The position numbers and the translations under genes are program-made. This document shows, one piece after another, positions 1-13,360 of a DNA stretch of 64,000 bases. Below the pieces are notes generated by a model. That model had not been told where the DNA came from. It saw only the letters and a list, made by a program, of their open reading frames with translations, and made no database searches. Source of the stretch: Acanthochromis polyacanthus (Eukaryota > Chordata > Actinopteri > Pomacentridae); the NCBI RefSeq assembly GCF_021347895.1, contig NC_067117.1:36214067-36278066 (forward strand), read 5' to 3'. Position 1 is the stretch's first letter. Each line of letters starts with the position of its first letter.

Positions 1-3000
1 TTCTAGTGAGAATAACGCCCCCAAGCATTGCCGTTATAGGGACCCAGTGCACACACAGATGCCAGGGTGCTATGAATGCCTTCTCAAATGTTTCTTTTTC
101 TGTATCATGGGAACAAGTCTGAATTATATATTCCACTTTTGAACCCTACTTGAAAGTGCTCATTCAACACACTTAAGGTGACATCCTTGTTGAGTGGATT
201 TTGGTTCAGGTAGTTATAGTAGTTTATAATGAAGCCTTGCAGATGCACTACTTTTAGCTGCTCTGTTGCTTCTTTCCCCAATTGGGACAGCATGAAAGAA
301 AGGAACTATCTGCAGTTTTTGATGGCAGTGGAAGCAAGTTGTAGATTGTTTTCTACAGTGACTCCTTCTGCAGCAAACAGGATTTCTACGTAGCCATCAC
401 TTGTCAGCACAGGTGTTGATAAAGTCTGAGCCAACAATTATTGGCTCAGACATCAGCATTACAAATGGATGTTGGGGCCGTTACCTGGGGACAGCTCCGG
501 TTCTCACAGTCACACTCTGCTGGCTGGGAGGAAGGTGTTTGATTCAAGAAATGGCTCTGCTCAGAAATAGATTGCTAGGCTTGCTGTGATGACATTAGTG
601 TGTTACAGGTTCTGGAGAATTGACAGAACATGAAGGGTGCTCTATGGCTGCTATATTGCTGCTGTGCCCTAGAATTAGCGTCTCTGGGCACCAAAGCGAA
701 AGCTGAATCCTCTGATGTCCTATGGTGATGCATTTAACTTTGCAATGGTTGATTTAACTGTCTGTGCTTTCTCTTTAACAAAGCATGACAGGATGACAGT
801 TTGACAGTGAAACCTGTTTTATTTTGAATCTGCATTGCACCATTTACATCTATCGATGGCTCCAGCTTATTAAAGTGAAATTTGCAATCGCTGGAGCAGA
901 TGTACATACGGGCACACAAAGGCAAACTGGCATAACTCAACTTATGTGATAATCTTACTCAACTGCAAGTCCAACCCTGCAATTTAGGTTTGAAATTGTG
1001 GTTTGCAATTGAATGCCTCTGTGTTATTTTTAAAAGAAGGCAATTTTTTTTCAAGTTGATTTTGAATTCATGGAAGACAGAACTCAAAAAGGATGGAAGG
1101 TCGAAGTCGATTAAAAGGCAAAGAGATTTGCACTAAATCGAGATGTATGTGTTGTGTTTTTATATCATCGGAAAATAAGGAAGTAGCTTGATCAAACTTA
1201 TCAGCAGTCACACGTGAATATCCACTGAATCCCTGCTTCTGCTTAATCCTCAAGATGTGGGGATCATTAACGGGGGCTTGCTAAAAGAAAATCTAATATC
1301 TCCTCTGACCGAGTGCTGCACATGCACACATAAAAGGCAGAATATAGTTTAAGTTCTGTGAATATCTGTCTCAACCACATCCACCTACACTTTGCACGCA
1401 GAGCACAAAAGCATGTACGTGTTGTTGAGAGGTGCGCACACTGACACGAATGCACAGCGACAAACGCAGGATGTGATACGTGTTCAGGCCCGATAGACAA
1501 TTATTACAGCACGCTCCATATGACGTATTACATGTATCTACAAGCATGCAAATCATAAATGCATGCACATCTAAGGGGGTGGATGTAAAAACGAGTGAGT
1601 CCATGAGCTGTATGAAGCTCTTCTGAGATCCCTCTAGCCCACCGTGGGTGTTTTGTCTTTCCCGCAAGGGATGCTCGCTGTTTTGCGGAGGCAGGTTCAG
1701 CTCTGGGATTAATGAAAAGCTCCATCTTAGTCATGAAAAGAGCATTTTCACAATCTATTTAACATCATGCATACCAAAGGCTCACATTAGGCACTGTTGA
1801 CTTATGCTCGCCTACAGCAGTGTTTTCTGATGCATTCATTGCCACTGCTGTGATCTTCTGTGGGTAGGCTGCCCCCCTCCAGCCGTGCCCATTGAGTCTC
1901 TTGCATTTCTCATGTTCACTGTCAAGAAAGCCATTCTTCAGCACTGACATGAAATATGGCACACAACTGGAAGTCTGAGGGAGTTATTGAAGAAATGAGA
2001 GTAATAAAGCTTCCCAGGACTTTTGTGATCTTTTTGGATAATGTCTTTTTTTCATCTGACAATTGATGATTGTCCACTGAAACTGAGGATCCACTGGCAC
2101 ACAGTATGGTGAGAGCCAATTTAGCCAAACCTTTATAGGTCAAACACAGCACTCTGTGAGCTTGCTGAGAGTGGTACCAGGTCAAAGGATTGTCATGCAG
2201 GATGTTTCTATCTCAGTGGCTTGGTTGACCCGACAGAGACTAAAGTGGTGTAATAAGCTGCAGTGGAAGAGCTCACAGAAGTGCATTCCATGAGTGCTGG
2301 ATGTTATTTCAGTGGTTGCTGCTGGTGAATTATTTAGCACAAATGGTTGTAATTACACAGTGACTACAGTGAGGGCGATTAGGTTGTGGTGTGTTTAGAT
2401 CATCACAGGGAGGACTATACGATGAACTTCAAGGCATTCCAGGAACTCCTGCTCTCCTCTTCCCCACCAGCCTCCCTCACTTTCGCTCTGTCAGCAATGA
2501 TCGTCCTGTGAATGGCTGTCGTCAGGCTGGCCTTTTAAAAGGCTGTTAAAGGTCCTTGTAAGACACGGCCTCTATCCCTCCGTTGCCACCCACACCCTGC
2601 CTTCAAAGCCCTCCAAGCAATCACAGCTTCTCAGGATGCCAGTTAGCATTAGGGTAACCCCCTCTCGTACATCTACGATCTGGGCTCAGCCAGGCAGGCG
2701 AACTGGGGCAAGGCGAGGGCGCTCATTCACAGCAGCCAAGGGGAAAAGACCGGTCATCTCTGCCACACTGACCTTTCAGGCATTTTCAAGGATCATAATA
2801 TGATTGCGTGGGCTATGAATGATGGCAAATGTAATGCTCTGATTCATCTGTTGGTGTAAACACAGAATCACTAGCACAGCAGAACGAGAGTCAGCTAAGG
2901 GCTCAAAAACAAGACACAAATGTCATCCAATTCACTTTTTTAAGGGTAAGACAAGTGGAGGGCCCATTATGTGGCCCTGCTCTCTAGTCCTGTCCAGGTT

Positions 3001-6000
3001 GGTTTGTCTGTCAAGGTAAATGGCAAGGCTGCAAATTCTGCTTGACAGCACAAGCTCCCCTTAGGGAGACTAACTGGCGTCAACCTGTCGTAGTCACACA
3101 CTGTTGCTGACAAGGTGATGATGAACACCTTTCATTAAAAGGCAGAAGCTCGACTTTTCCTCAGAGAGAGCATGTTCTGGTCTTAATGTCAAAAGGAAAG
3201 AACCAGGGCTGGAAGAGCAAGCCTTGGGGTCCAAAATCTATTGGATTTTATATAGCAAGAACCCCTGTATGTATACAAATTCATAGAACCTGCTACAGAG
3301 GTATTGGAAAAGGTTCCTGCATGGATTGGAGTGCTCCCATAAAAACTGGTTGGATCTTGTCACAAGCTGTCGACACTACAGATGCTGCAGTAAATATATG
3401 ATTTGCAGATTCGTATTGCTTAAAGGGTCCGAGTGGCAGAGGCATGTCACTATCCTGATAATTAGAGTTCAGTATTTAGACACCATGACTTGACAGTTAT
3501 CAAATTGCACAACACAAAAGGCGATTTTGTGATTTTTCTGTGATTGCTTTCAAGGGATAGCTGGAAAGTTGGAGTCCAGTTTTCGCAGGTCAAAGCATTT
3601 GCTTGCTACTGATTGTAGGATAGGTTTTTTTTTTTTTTTTTTTTCTTAAATTTTGTTTTATCACTTCTGTGGATGCCAGGACTAGACATTAATTCAAGTA
3701 AAGAGAGTTAATCAGCTGCTGGCTTGCAGCCTGATATAAAAAATGTGTTTGAAAATAGAAATCTCATCTGCTGTAGCTCCAAAATGTAATATATAGCCCC
3801 CATAAGATTTTGATTAAATATTGCATAGTGTAACTGAAATATTGACTGTTTTTGCCTTTACACTGTCATACTGCTGAGAATTTTTGACAGATGTTCAGCA
3901 TCTATTAGTGAGTTAAGGACTCACATTGTGTTGCATAAAGGCAAATTGCAGCCTGAGTTTTGTACAATGGCTCATCACAGAAAAAAAATGATAAAGCAGC
4001 TGCTATAAATGTTCCATCACGAGTCCAAAATATACAAAGCTAACAATAACAATTATGATAAGAGTAGTAATAGTAATACTTAGGCTTCTACTACTACAAA
4101 TAACACAATAAACATAATTATGGTGTTCTGTACAATCAAAACGATTGAAAAGCTACATTTCTATTGATTATTCAGCTGAACAAAAAAGGAATCTATAGAG
4201 CGTTGGATCCATTCAAGTCCACTAGATGACTGTGAATTATGACATTAAGAACAATAAAAGTGCTTAGACACACTGGTGTCTGAAGTAGCCTCCGACTTCC
4301 AAAGTATGGCTTCACATGAGACACAGCTCCCACACCTACAATCCATCCACAAATCATTACTGGCCTAATGAGCAACATCAAACCCTGGCTTTACAACAAG
4401 TTACTACTATTTCCATGACAACAAGGATCTTACGAGAACTGATCTGTCACTGGCACTTGGTTCTCCTTTGCTCAATGCAGATTTTATGGCCTGAAACTTT
4501 ATATCACCAATTCTGACACTTCAGACTTTGAATTTGCTCAGTTTCCGCTGTGCCTCTGATGGCTCATGTAAGTGCAGGATGATGATGCTGCACGTTATCC
4601 CCTTTTAACATTTGAGAATTGTATCTACACTTGCTATCTCAGTGACCACACAGTGGTTCAATTACATTGATTTTTTCCCCCTCTTCCTTTACTGTCCAGC
4701 TGTGTATTTTATAAGCTTCGAAGGTCCACTGTGTAAGGGAAGGCAAGTGGAAGAAACAAGCAGTGCACCTGATATCATTTTCTTACTAGATAATTTGAAA
4801 ACACATAAGAAATGAGGATGAAAAGAATTTCAAATTACGATATTAACATATCAATGTTACTTTGTAACAGCCTTGAAATCCCAAATTTTAATGTTAAACT
4901 GAACCAAAGTTTCGTCTCCTGCAATTACAGAAAACTGTACCCTTCCAGAATAAATAAAAAATATGGTTGTCAAATAAAAGCAGGACATCTTTGTTTTCTT
5001 TTTCAAGGCATGGTGCTATTCCTGGTTGACCTGTAACTCTTTGTGTTTCTCAAAACAAGGCTTCCCTTTTCGCAATGAAAAACTGTCCTTTTATTGTAAG
5101 TTGACAGTCTAATATGTGGGTGTTTTACTTTTATTTAACATGTTCATGTTAATATTTATATTGTGAAGACTGTGACAGTGATCAAACAGATGAGAAAGCT
5201 AAGGCATTGACATTATCTATGTCACATTTATTCTCTTCTGCACAGTAACTTCATTTGACTTGCATGGTACTGCAGCACTTTCAGGACCATAGATTCTGTA
5301 CACATGACTCACATAGAAAATCTAATTATAAAACGATTAAGACAGAAACAGGAGGAAGGTGGGACTCTTCTCCTTTGTACTGTTTGTTATTATAGATGAT
5401 GCACAGCTGCAGTAGCAGTGTGTCTTCAAGTCTTACTGGCATTCACAGAGACCTTTTAAGATGTGGTATAGTCTTAATGGGAAGCTTGACTACTTTATGC
5501 TTAAGTGGTGTTCACTTAGGACATGCAGAGAGTATTATGATGATACACAGTATTATATGTTTATGAAGAGCAAGAGAGAGAATCTTAGAAACCTAGTCAT
5601 ATTCTTGTTTTAGTTGAACTAGGATTTGTCACTGTTGTATTTCCATATATCAATCTATTATGGTATGGTATGGAATGGTTGGATATATGTTCTACTTCTT
5701 TAAAAAGAATTAACTTTATAAAATCATAATTTTCGAATAAATTTTTTCCAAATTATGTGCAAAAATGAATGCTCACCAGAGGTGAAGGATCCTGCTGACT
5801 TTGGTACTTCACTGGGTGTTAAAATTGACACTAACAGGTCAAATGTTTTCACCGATGCAGGGAAATGTCTATGCGTGGATTAAAGGCATTAAATTGAACA
5901 CAGATATGCAGACATCCAGTGACAGTGTAAATATATTGGCGATTTCTTTACGTCTCCTAGTGCAACTATGAGGTCAGGTTTTTGACTTATCTAATACTGA

Positions 6001-6072
6001 AAAACTAATGACAATTCCACCAACTTCAGTTGTATTTTGTGTTAATTATCAAATGTTAGCATGCTAACATAC
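1..6072. other. Unrecognised AT-rich sequence
   Basis: No coding exon, RNA gene or transposon ends were recognised. Open frames are short (below 100 codons), overlap on both strands and lack domain-like composition. A T-run lies near 3.63 kb. Confidence 0.6.
3627..3644 (+). repeat. Poly-T run (about 18)
   Basis: Uninterrupted T tract in unique AT-rich sequence; no retroelement body is recognisable beside it. Confidence 0.9.
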
Positions 6073-6076
6073 TTAA

Positions 6077-7211
6077 CCCTCTATGGTACGCACTATGATC
6101 CCAGTTGGTAAAAAAATGTTTGGGGTGTTTTTTTGTCTTAAAATAGACCCAGTAAACATAATTAAGAGACATTTTCAAAAAATATTATTTTTTTAGTAGT
6201 TTTTAGGGTTCGTTGCCATATGGCAACACCGTACCATAATGGAAAGTAATGAAAACAAGAGAGTTTTGTTTAAAATTGTAAATAACATTTATTTTAAAAC
6301 TCATGTTATAGTATAAACAATCCCCAGTAGCTAACTAAACTAATAGTTTAATGCAATACATAAATGGAGGCTGGAACATGATTGCCATATACATTTTAAA
6401 CTCTCTTACTGGTAATACCTGTCACTTCACTTTCACTGTCTCTGCCCTCACTGTCTCCACTGTCCTCTTTCTCTGGCTCATAGTCTTCATCCGTCTCACT
6501 GTCTTCATCACTCTCACTCTACTGTGTTTCGAGCAGCTCATTTTTGTCGTCACTGAATCCTTTGTCATCTTCACTATCATCTAGTGGGAGGGCTAGTTCA
6601 GCTTTTTTCCGTGATTTACCATAAAAAAAAAAAATTGCATTCATGCTGTAAATGGAAGAAAGATGTGTCAAATATCATCATATGCAATGTGGAAAGGACT
6701 CACAAAGTGTATTATTATAGTTTATAGACTATAGAAGATCAGTGTACACCAATGCAATTGCAAAGTAGGTGTATAACTAAATACAAAATGTTATCAACAT
6801 ACCAGGCTAACAATCCATAATGGTACGGTGTTGCCATATGGCAACGTACACATTTTTAACATTTTCTATTATTTATTGATCAAGTACAGTGCAAGAAAGT
6901 ACATAATAATGAACTTAACTCACCTATTATTGAGTGTATGTTTTTTTCCCCGTTGAAAAACTTCAAAAAAACACTTTTTTTGGTGAATTTTTAGGAGTCA
7001 AATGGTGAGGCTCCTCCCGTCAATGATGTCTGCAGAAAAGGGTTTCAAACTGGCCTCCAGAAAGTCATGTGACAAATTTAAACACTGCTATTGGTTAACT
7101 TAGAACTCCACTTCTTTTTAATGCATTGCATCATAACTGGGGATGTATTATCTGTATGTAGAAAGCTTAAAATGTGGGTGTTGCCATATGGCAACGCTGT
7201 ACCATAGAGGG
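6077..7211. mobile_element. Non-autonomous piggyBac-like DNA transposon, TTAA-flanked
   Basis: Flanked on both sides by TTAA (6073-6076 and 7212-7215). The terminal inverted repeats start CCCTCTATGGTAC and match perfectly for 13 bases, fitting the CCC starts and TTAA sites of piggyBac. Three copies of the perfect palindrome GTTGCCATATGGCAAC lie at 6212-6227, 6830-6845 and 7180-7195. The first two are part of a 31-base exact inverted repeat (6212-6242 against 6815-6845). At 1,135 bp it is too short for a whole transposase gene; a remnant of one lies on the minus strand inside. Confidence 0.85.
6400..6625 (-). pseudogene. Remnant of a piggyBac-type transposase N-terminus
   Basis: The minus strand reads GKSRKKAELALPLDDSEDD followed, past one in-frame TAG, by a run rich in Glu, Asp and Ser (SESDEDSETDEDYEPEKED). 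Acidic, serine-rich N-termini are typical of piggyBac transposases, and this one sits inside a TTAA/CCC-ended element. No start codon is intact in this frame and the catalytic domain is absent, so it is a fossil, not a gene. Confidence 0.6.
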
Positions 7212-7933
7212 TTAATTATGATTTTAAACATAGTAAACTATAGCATACCTGATAAACAGCATGCTACCATTTAATGTAAATGTATTACTAATACAACGAA
7301 GTACAACTTTGTAGAGCTTCTAGGCCCTTAGTCATGCTTTGCCAATATTGCATTGTAGCCTATGCATTATTCTATTCATCAAATATTATTTTTATAGTAA
7401 CAGTGTCACAAGGGAGCTGAACTTTCTTCTACCGTGATACAGTGAAAACAGAAGAACTGCATGTACTATATTCTGCTACCTTGCTCAAAAATTTTCTGCA
7501 AGAAGCCCTGCACAACCTGGTTTACCCTACAGAGGCCTGAAGTTATAGCATGTACACATAATAAAGTGAGGGGAGTCACTCAAAATAAAGTTGCAAAAAC
7601 CTGAAAGTTTCCTCATTTGTTTCAAACATTGCAGTGAGTTCAGAAACTTTTACTTACAAGCGTGTTGTTCTGGATATAAAATCATTGTGTTACAGTCCTC
7701 AGCCTGACTGTGTTTGCACGTATTTAAAAATCAGCATTAATAATTTGCACTTTTAGTTTTGCATAAAGGCCATTTCAAGTTTTTACAGATCACAGTACAC
7801 CTGTTCATGAATTAATGCATATCTCATCAGGCACATTGCTTAACATAGAAAACACATTTTCGCATTCACAAGCATCATTGTCTTCAGAGAGCGATTATTG
7901 TCACTGTATGCCAGCAAAACACAACAAAACCAG

Positions 7934-8486
7934 AAAAGCACTCAGAGAGCGCAGTACTCTGCCAAAGCTGTTCATTGTATCATTTCCGACAGATGAAATT
8001 TTTAATGAAAAAATACCTTGTGCTAAGTTCAGATGTGTGTTATGCATGTGTACGTTGTGTACAGACACTGAATTACATGACCTAAATATGTAGCAAGCTG
8101 CGGGAATTGATGGGACTCAACACAACACCCTCCAATGTAATTAATTGTTTCTTCCATCATTTTCGATGGATAAGTCCCAATATGACCACAGTGGTCGATT
8201 TGTATTAGGTTCACAATCATGTGATCATCAGCAGGCAGCTGACATAATGTTCACTTGTTGTCATAGTTACAGTGACGCTGTGCTGTTATCTGACAATGAT
8301 ACAGAAATCTTCAACAAATTCATGGATCCAGACGCTGCACAACTGCCAAAATCTAATCATTTGGTCCTTGTGTCATTTCTGAACTTCCCTAAAATTTCAT
8401 CCAAATTTGTCAATTCATATTTGCGTAACAGATGGACAAATGTACGCTGATCTTCACATTACTCTGCTTTCCTTGGTGCAGTAATT
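7934..8486 (-). repeat. Rpt-A copy 1 (unclassified interspersed family)
   Basis: Starts AAAGCACTCAGAGAGCGCAG and ends near CGCTGATCTTCACATTACTC. It contains the family hallmarks in reverse orientation: TGTGATCATCAGCAGGCAGC, GTCATAGTTACAGTGACGC and ACAGAAATCTTCAACAAATT. The segment around 7965-8025 is shortened relative to other copies. No intact ORF. Confidence 0.8.
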
Positions 8487-11075
8487 AGGAGTACAGTTCC
8501 TTTGGTGCTTAAAAACATGGGGCCAATGTGGATTTGCTTGTATAATAAAATACTTAAACTAATCACAGAAAATTGAATACCTCTAATAAGTGTCACTAAC
8601 TTTTCAAGAAATTCAATTGATTTCCAGATGCAGCCATTTCCTTGTTTAGTTATTACCTCAGATACAGAAAAATAGAGCCATCTTTAAAATGAAAGTCTTG
8701 GTTTGGCATAATGGGCTATGAATGCACAAAGAAACATAATCATGAATTGGTTTCTAAGGCTGTGTCAGTTAATTAGCACCTGATTAAGTGTTGAGTGGAG
8801 ATGTCTGCATTCTACTGCTGGATGAGGCATCTAAGGAATGTTCATTAGCCAAAACGGCTTTATTTCATTATCTAAATTGTTAGAAACCCTCACAGGCTGC
8901 ATAATGTAAAACAGAACAATGCCACAAATTAGTAAAATTCCATAACAGTGTAATTAAAAAAGTATTTTTAATAATAATAAAAATAATGGAAAAGTTATAT
9001 TAGTTGATTCAGCTGTGCATGCATGGCAACAAGAACATAATCTTGATCAACAGCACTGTCAGGTTGTGTCTTTTTAGAGATGATCTTTGTTCAGGAAATG
9101 CCTTGTTATATTTGCAGCTGTGAGATAAAAAAAAAAATCTCATTAGTAGTCAAGCTTCATGCTCTATAAAATTCTCAGTGACATCCTTCTCTCCTGCCCC
9201 TGAAGACTTGTTACAGTGTTCAGGGCAACTTGTGAAGGCATGGCAGTGTAAACTGATGTTTGAATTGTGACATGAATGCAGACAGAGAGGCAGTATTATT
9301 TTCTGGAAGAGACATCTTTCTCCTCTAACAATGTCCCCTTCTTTTTTTATTCAGATAATCTTATTTGAGATTGCATTGTTGTGCTGTCTTCCAAAGTGTC
9401 ACATAGCAATTACGCATTTGTAAAGACCTGCGGAAGACTGTGCTGTTCAGACAACTGCACATTATTGTCACTTGTAGGCTGATAATTGGGAATTTCTGAT
9501 ATTTTGATTTTTTTTTGCCCTCTTTGACTTGTTTCAAAAAAGAAGTGATGCAGTTTATTAGTTGTCCTTTTACTGTCCTGTTTGTTGAGATAGTCTCTAA
9601 CACAAATAAAAATAAATAAATAAATAAATTTAAAAATATGTGTCTAAATTCAAATTTTTAGCAAGGGTTGAAATTTGAAGATGCAGTTGCAATTTGGAAC
9701 ACAAGATGATCCACCACCTGCTCATCATCCATTCTGATAAATGTCAAACTGATATTTTACTTTTTGACACAAACTGCAACTAAGATTTTGTTATATTTCA
9801 TGTCCAAGATCTGTATGACCACTGTTATTTGGCAAAGCTTCTGCCATCCCTATTCAAGAAAAAAACCCATCAATTTATGCATTCAGCTGTCCAAATAGAA
9901 CAATTAATGTCATAGATCTATATCAGTGTAGATCTATCACCACAGGTCTATGTAGGCTTGTTCCTTTGCACTGCACCTGCCTTCACTTGTAAGATTTCTG
10001 CTGAGAACCCCAACTCTCACAATCCATTTTTACATTTTCACATTTCCTGAAATCTTTCTTGGTCCTTATTGACAAGCCCTGTCAAAGCTTTCGTCTGTTT
10101 CACTATAACAAAGACATTGGCTGTGATTTAGACACTGTTTCCAGCTAGCATTTTGCTGCCTGTGTGGCAAGCTAAAGCTGGTGAACAGAGGGCTACGCTG
10201 CCGACGCACTGGCCATCCATTAAATGGTGAATGCCCATCTCCAACTGAATCTGTGGAAGAAGTCCCAGACACAGCCAAATCTGCTGCAGGTCTCAAAGAA
10301 CCCATGGGCTGTAGACTGCTAGCTTGCACTCTTGTGAAATTTGAAGAGTTGGACACATAGGAGCTGTGTTCTTGAAATAAAAGACACAAAAATTGAAATC
10401 CACACTCATTTGCCCGAACCATGCCAGAGAAGTGCCAGAGAAGTTCCTGAAAGGTGCATTTGTAGGTTAGAGAACAGGTGTTCATACACATGTGCCAACT
10501 GTATAATTTAATCAGTTATGCATAATAAGATTTCCTATATGCATGATAACATGAAGTTCCTGCAGGCGCTGGATCGATACATGCTTAACATCAGCCATCC
10601 TGCACACAAAAACATCAACATTTTCTCTGTAGTCAGTGCATATAAAATATGGTATTGGATTTAGAAATTACAGGATTGCAAAGGGATGAAGCACTGGTCA
10701 GTAGACAGTCAGAAGCGGATGATGGTTGCATCATTGTGATTGTGGTGAGGAATTCTGGTCTGACAGAGAATAGATGATAGGGACGTTTACATGTCCTTTT
10801 GTCTTTTTGTTTAGCTATAATCTTGTGGCGCGTACCAAAAGACACAATATATAAATGTACCTGTAAACAAAAGGGGAGGCTGATCATCAAGGTTGACTGA
10901 GATGTCATTAATCTCTAGTTAACAGGATTTAAGGTTACCAGTGAAAATTTTAATTCTTTTATTTTTTTTTAGCCTTAATTAGAAATAAATAATAGTCCCT
11001 TCATTGAACTGGAGACATTGCAGTTACATAATGTACAGTAGCCATCTGCTACTGAGTCTCTGCACAATTATTACT
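8487..11075. other. Unrecognised sequence between Rpt-A copies
   Basis: Contains an (AAAT)n tract and a 141-codon minus-strand open frame (10066-10491) with no recognisable domain, treated as chance. No transposon ends seen. Confidence 0.55.
9603..9634 (+). repeat. (AAAT)n short tract
   Basis: ATAAAAATAAATAAATAAAT-type simple repeat. Confidence 0.85.
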
Positions 11076-11135
11076 CTGCCAAGGAACATGGTGGAGTAAT
11101 GTGACAACTGGCATATGTTTGTTCTTCTGTAAATC

Positions 11136-11516
11136 CAGCCTGTCCTCAAATGAAAAACGACCACATAGGTCATCTGTACACGCCCGTATTCCGACCGCGT
11201 GTTACGTTTTGACTATGCGACCTCTGGCGGTTGAGTAAATATCGACACTCCAGTGTCGCAGGTGAAACGTCACCATGAACAAACATTTATCTAACACTAT
11301 CCCTATCCCTATCCCTAACCATAACCATAACCCTAAACCTGTGATGGGAAAGTGAAGAAAAAGCCATTTTGCGAGGGAAAAACCGTTTCTCGAATTAAAT
11401 CCCGTAATGCGTTCCTTTTCCCCGTAGGGGCGCTAACGTAAATACGCTCTCATGGGTCGCATTCCGGTGCACGTTACATACGACCGATGTGGTCGTATGA
11501 ATTTGAGGACTTGTTG
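11136..11516. mobile_element. hAT-like MITE inside Rpt-A, 7-8 bp target duplication
   Basis: Flanked by GTAAATC on both sides (11129-11135 and 11517-11523). The ends are inverted: CAGCCTGTCCTCAAAT at the left and CAACAAGTCCTCAAAT read inward from the right, followed on each side by a CGACCACAT(A/C)GGTC block. Other Rpt-A copies lack this sequence at the same point, which proves insertion. The centre carries a degenerate (CCCTAW)n tract. No ORF. Confidence 0.8.
11296..11340 (+). repeat. Telomere-like degenerate repeat
   Basis: Tandem CTATCC, CTAACC, ATAACC and CCCTAAACC units, about 45 bases, resembling vertebrate telomere C-strand repeats but with many variants. It lies wholly inside the MITE, so it travels with that element and is not a chromosome-end relic. 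Confidence 0.75.
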
Positions 11517-12639
11517 GTAAATCTGACTGTGCACAACATTACTCAAAAACAGATTAATGGATTTGGATGAAATTTTCAGGGAAGGTCAGAAATGACACAA
11601 GTACTATCTGATGAGATTTTGGCACTGATGCAGCTTACACTCTGGATACACAAATTTGTAAAAGATTTCTGTATCATTGCGAGATAGCAGCACGGTGTCA
11701 CTGTAACTATGACAACAAGTGAACACTACATCAGCTGCCTGCTGATGATCACGACTGCAATCCTACTACAAATTGACCACTACAGACTTATCAGGATTTA
11801 TCTGTTGGAAATGATACAAGGAACAGTTGATAAAACTGTCGGGGGTGTTTCCCATCAATTCCCGTCGCCCGCTACATATTTATTGCACACAATTCGGTAT
11901 CCATACATAATGTACACATACATGACACACGCCTGTGCTCAGCGCAAGGACATTTTGTTTGTGGGTACATCTATATTAAATGGACACATTCTATGTTGCT
12001 GTGATTTCTGATCATCATCAACTATTACACAAATGCTGCATTTCTAAAGAAGAAATGCTACATTTCTGACAATGCCATATGGGGGAATGAACGGCCTTGG
12101 TGGAGTACTGTGCTCTCTGATTGCTTTTCTTGTTCCTAATGTAAAAATATGTGTTGCACTTTGGTACAAAATCTCAGAATTTTGCTAAGCAACAATTAAT
12201 CAAGAATTTTGCTTTTAGTTGTCAAAAAATTTGAGCAACTTTAATACACAGAAATGAAGTTTTATGGGTTAAATCAGCAAACCAAAAGGGTCTTTAATCT
12301 ACTTTCAGGTGATACAGAGTAATGTGCATTCACAAATAGTTATGCTGATGGTCACCTGAATTCTTAACATGTCCGAGAACTGGCTTGAGAAAAAAACCCC
12401 ATCAAACAATAAAGCTGAACACAAATTATCATTGTAGCTTGCAAATACTTATGTTTTGTGACCAAGACAAGAAGCTAAAAATCTTATTTTTATTGTTGTA
12501 GTTAGTAAAATCATGGCAAATCTGCAGTTTTTGAGCTGTAAACTGATGACAGATTCTTGACCTTAGAGTCACCTTTGTTCAGTTTTGTAGTGTAAAACGC
12601 AGGATTTTTATATAAGAGCAATTTTGTTATCGTATTAAT

Positions 12640-12681
12640 AAAGCATTGTTCTATGTTATTTGTTTAAAAAAACAATGCTTT
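12640..12681. repeat. Short hairpin-forming inverted repeat
   Basis: AAAGCATTGTT and AACAATGCTTT are perfect 11-base arms around a 20-base AT-rich loop. Could be chance or a MITE remnant. Confidence 0.6.
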
Positions 12682-13360
12682 GACAATTTTTCATTGGCTT
12701 TCATTGATTTCTGTGTACACTCTCGATGCAACATGTGGCTACTGCCAGTCATGTCTATTAAAAAAAGTAACCCCGTAGTGCCAAAAGAAACCGGGGGCAC
12801 ATTTGAATTAAAACACACAGTTTTGACATTAATCGCATCCATAGAACTATAAGCAGCCAGGACTTACAGTTAACCAAACAGAAGGTTAGCAACAGTTAAA
12901 CATAAATTCTACTAATAATAGTAAATTTCATAATTGGTGATTGAGTTTGACTTAATGTAAGCATCGACAGGTGGTTTGCTGACTTTGTTAGCTGAAGATT
13001 TACTCCCTCAAATGACTAAGTATGATAGAAACTCTCCTCTCTATTAGAAGAACAGATGTGCAGTCAGTAGGAAATTATATTCTGTTATTATGATAAATGA
13101 TCTCTGTCAAACATGTTCAAGGACATAGTCTTCTATAAAATAGTTGATGAGTGAAACCTACACCACATCCGTCGTGTGGTTTGTTTGCTTAATTTACTGA
13201 TGGTAGAATGTTGTGCCATCTATAGCCTGGATTGTTCCTAGAGGTTCCCTTGTTCGGTTGGATTTGGTACAGTTAGGTGTGCTGACAGTAGCTGCTGCAG
13301 TCCCAGCTTGAATAAATTAGTGTTCACTGTATGATCCTTCATAGTGTTTTGTCCTCACTT

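Larger units (their letters stand above)
11076..12150 (+). repeat. Rpt-A copy 2, split by a small hAT-like element
   Basis: Begins CTCTGCCAAGGAACATGGTG and ends with TGGTGGAGTACTGTGCTCTC. The complement of that end reads TACTCTGCC followed by AAGGC, so the ends carry short inverted repeats (TACTCTGCCAAGG). Between them are the family blocks AACATTACTCAAAAACAG, GATGAAATTTTCAGGGAAGG and GACAACAAGTGAACACTAC. A 381-bp insertion at 11136-11516 interrupts it. Confidence 0.8.

Noticed and set aside
10066..10491. 141-codon minus-strand open frame
   Set aside because: Composition looks random, no domain and no repeat or splice support.
11296..11340. Interstitial telomere from chromosome fusion
   Set aside because: It is short, degenerate and lies inside a MITE with its own target duplication.
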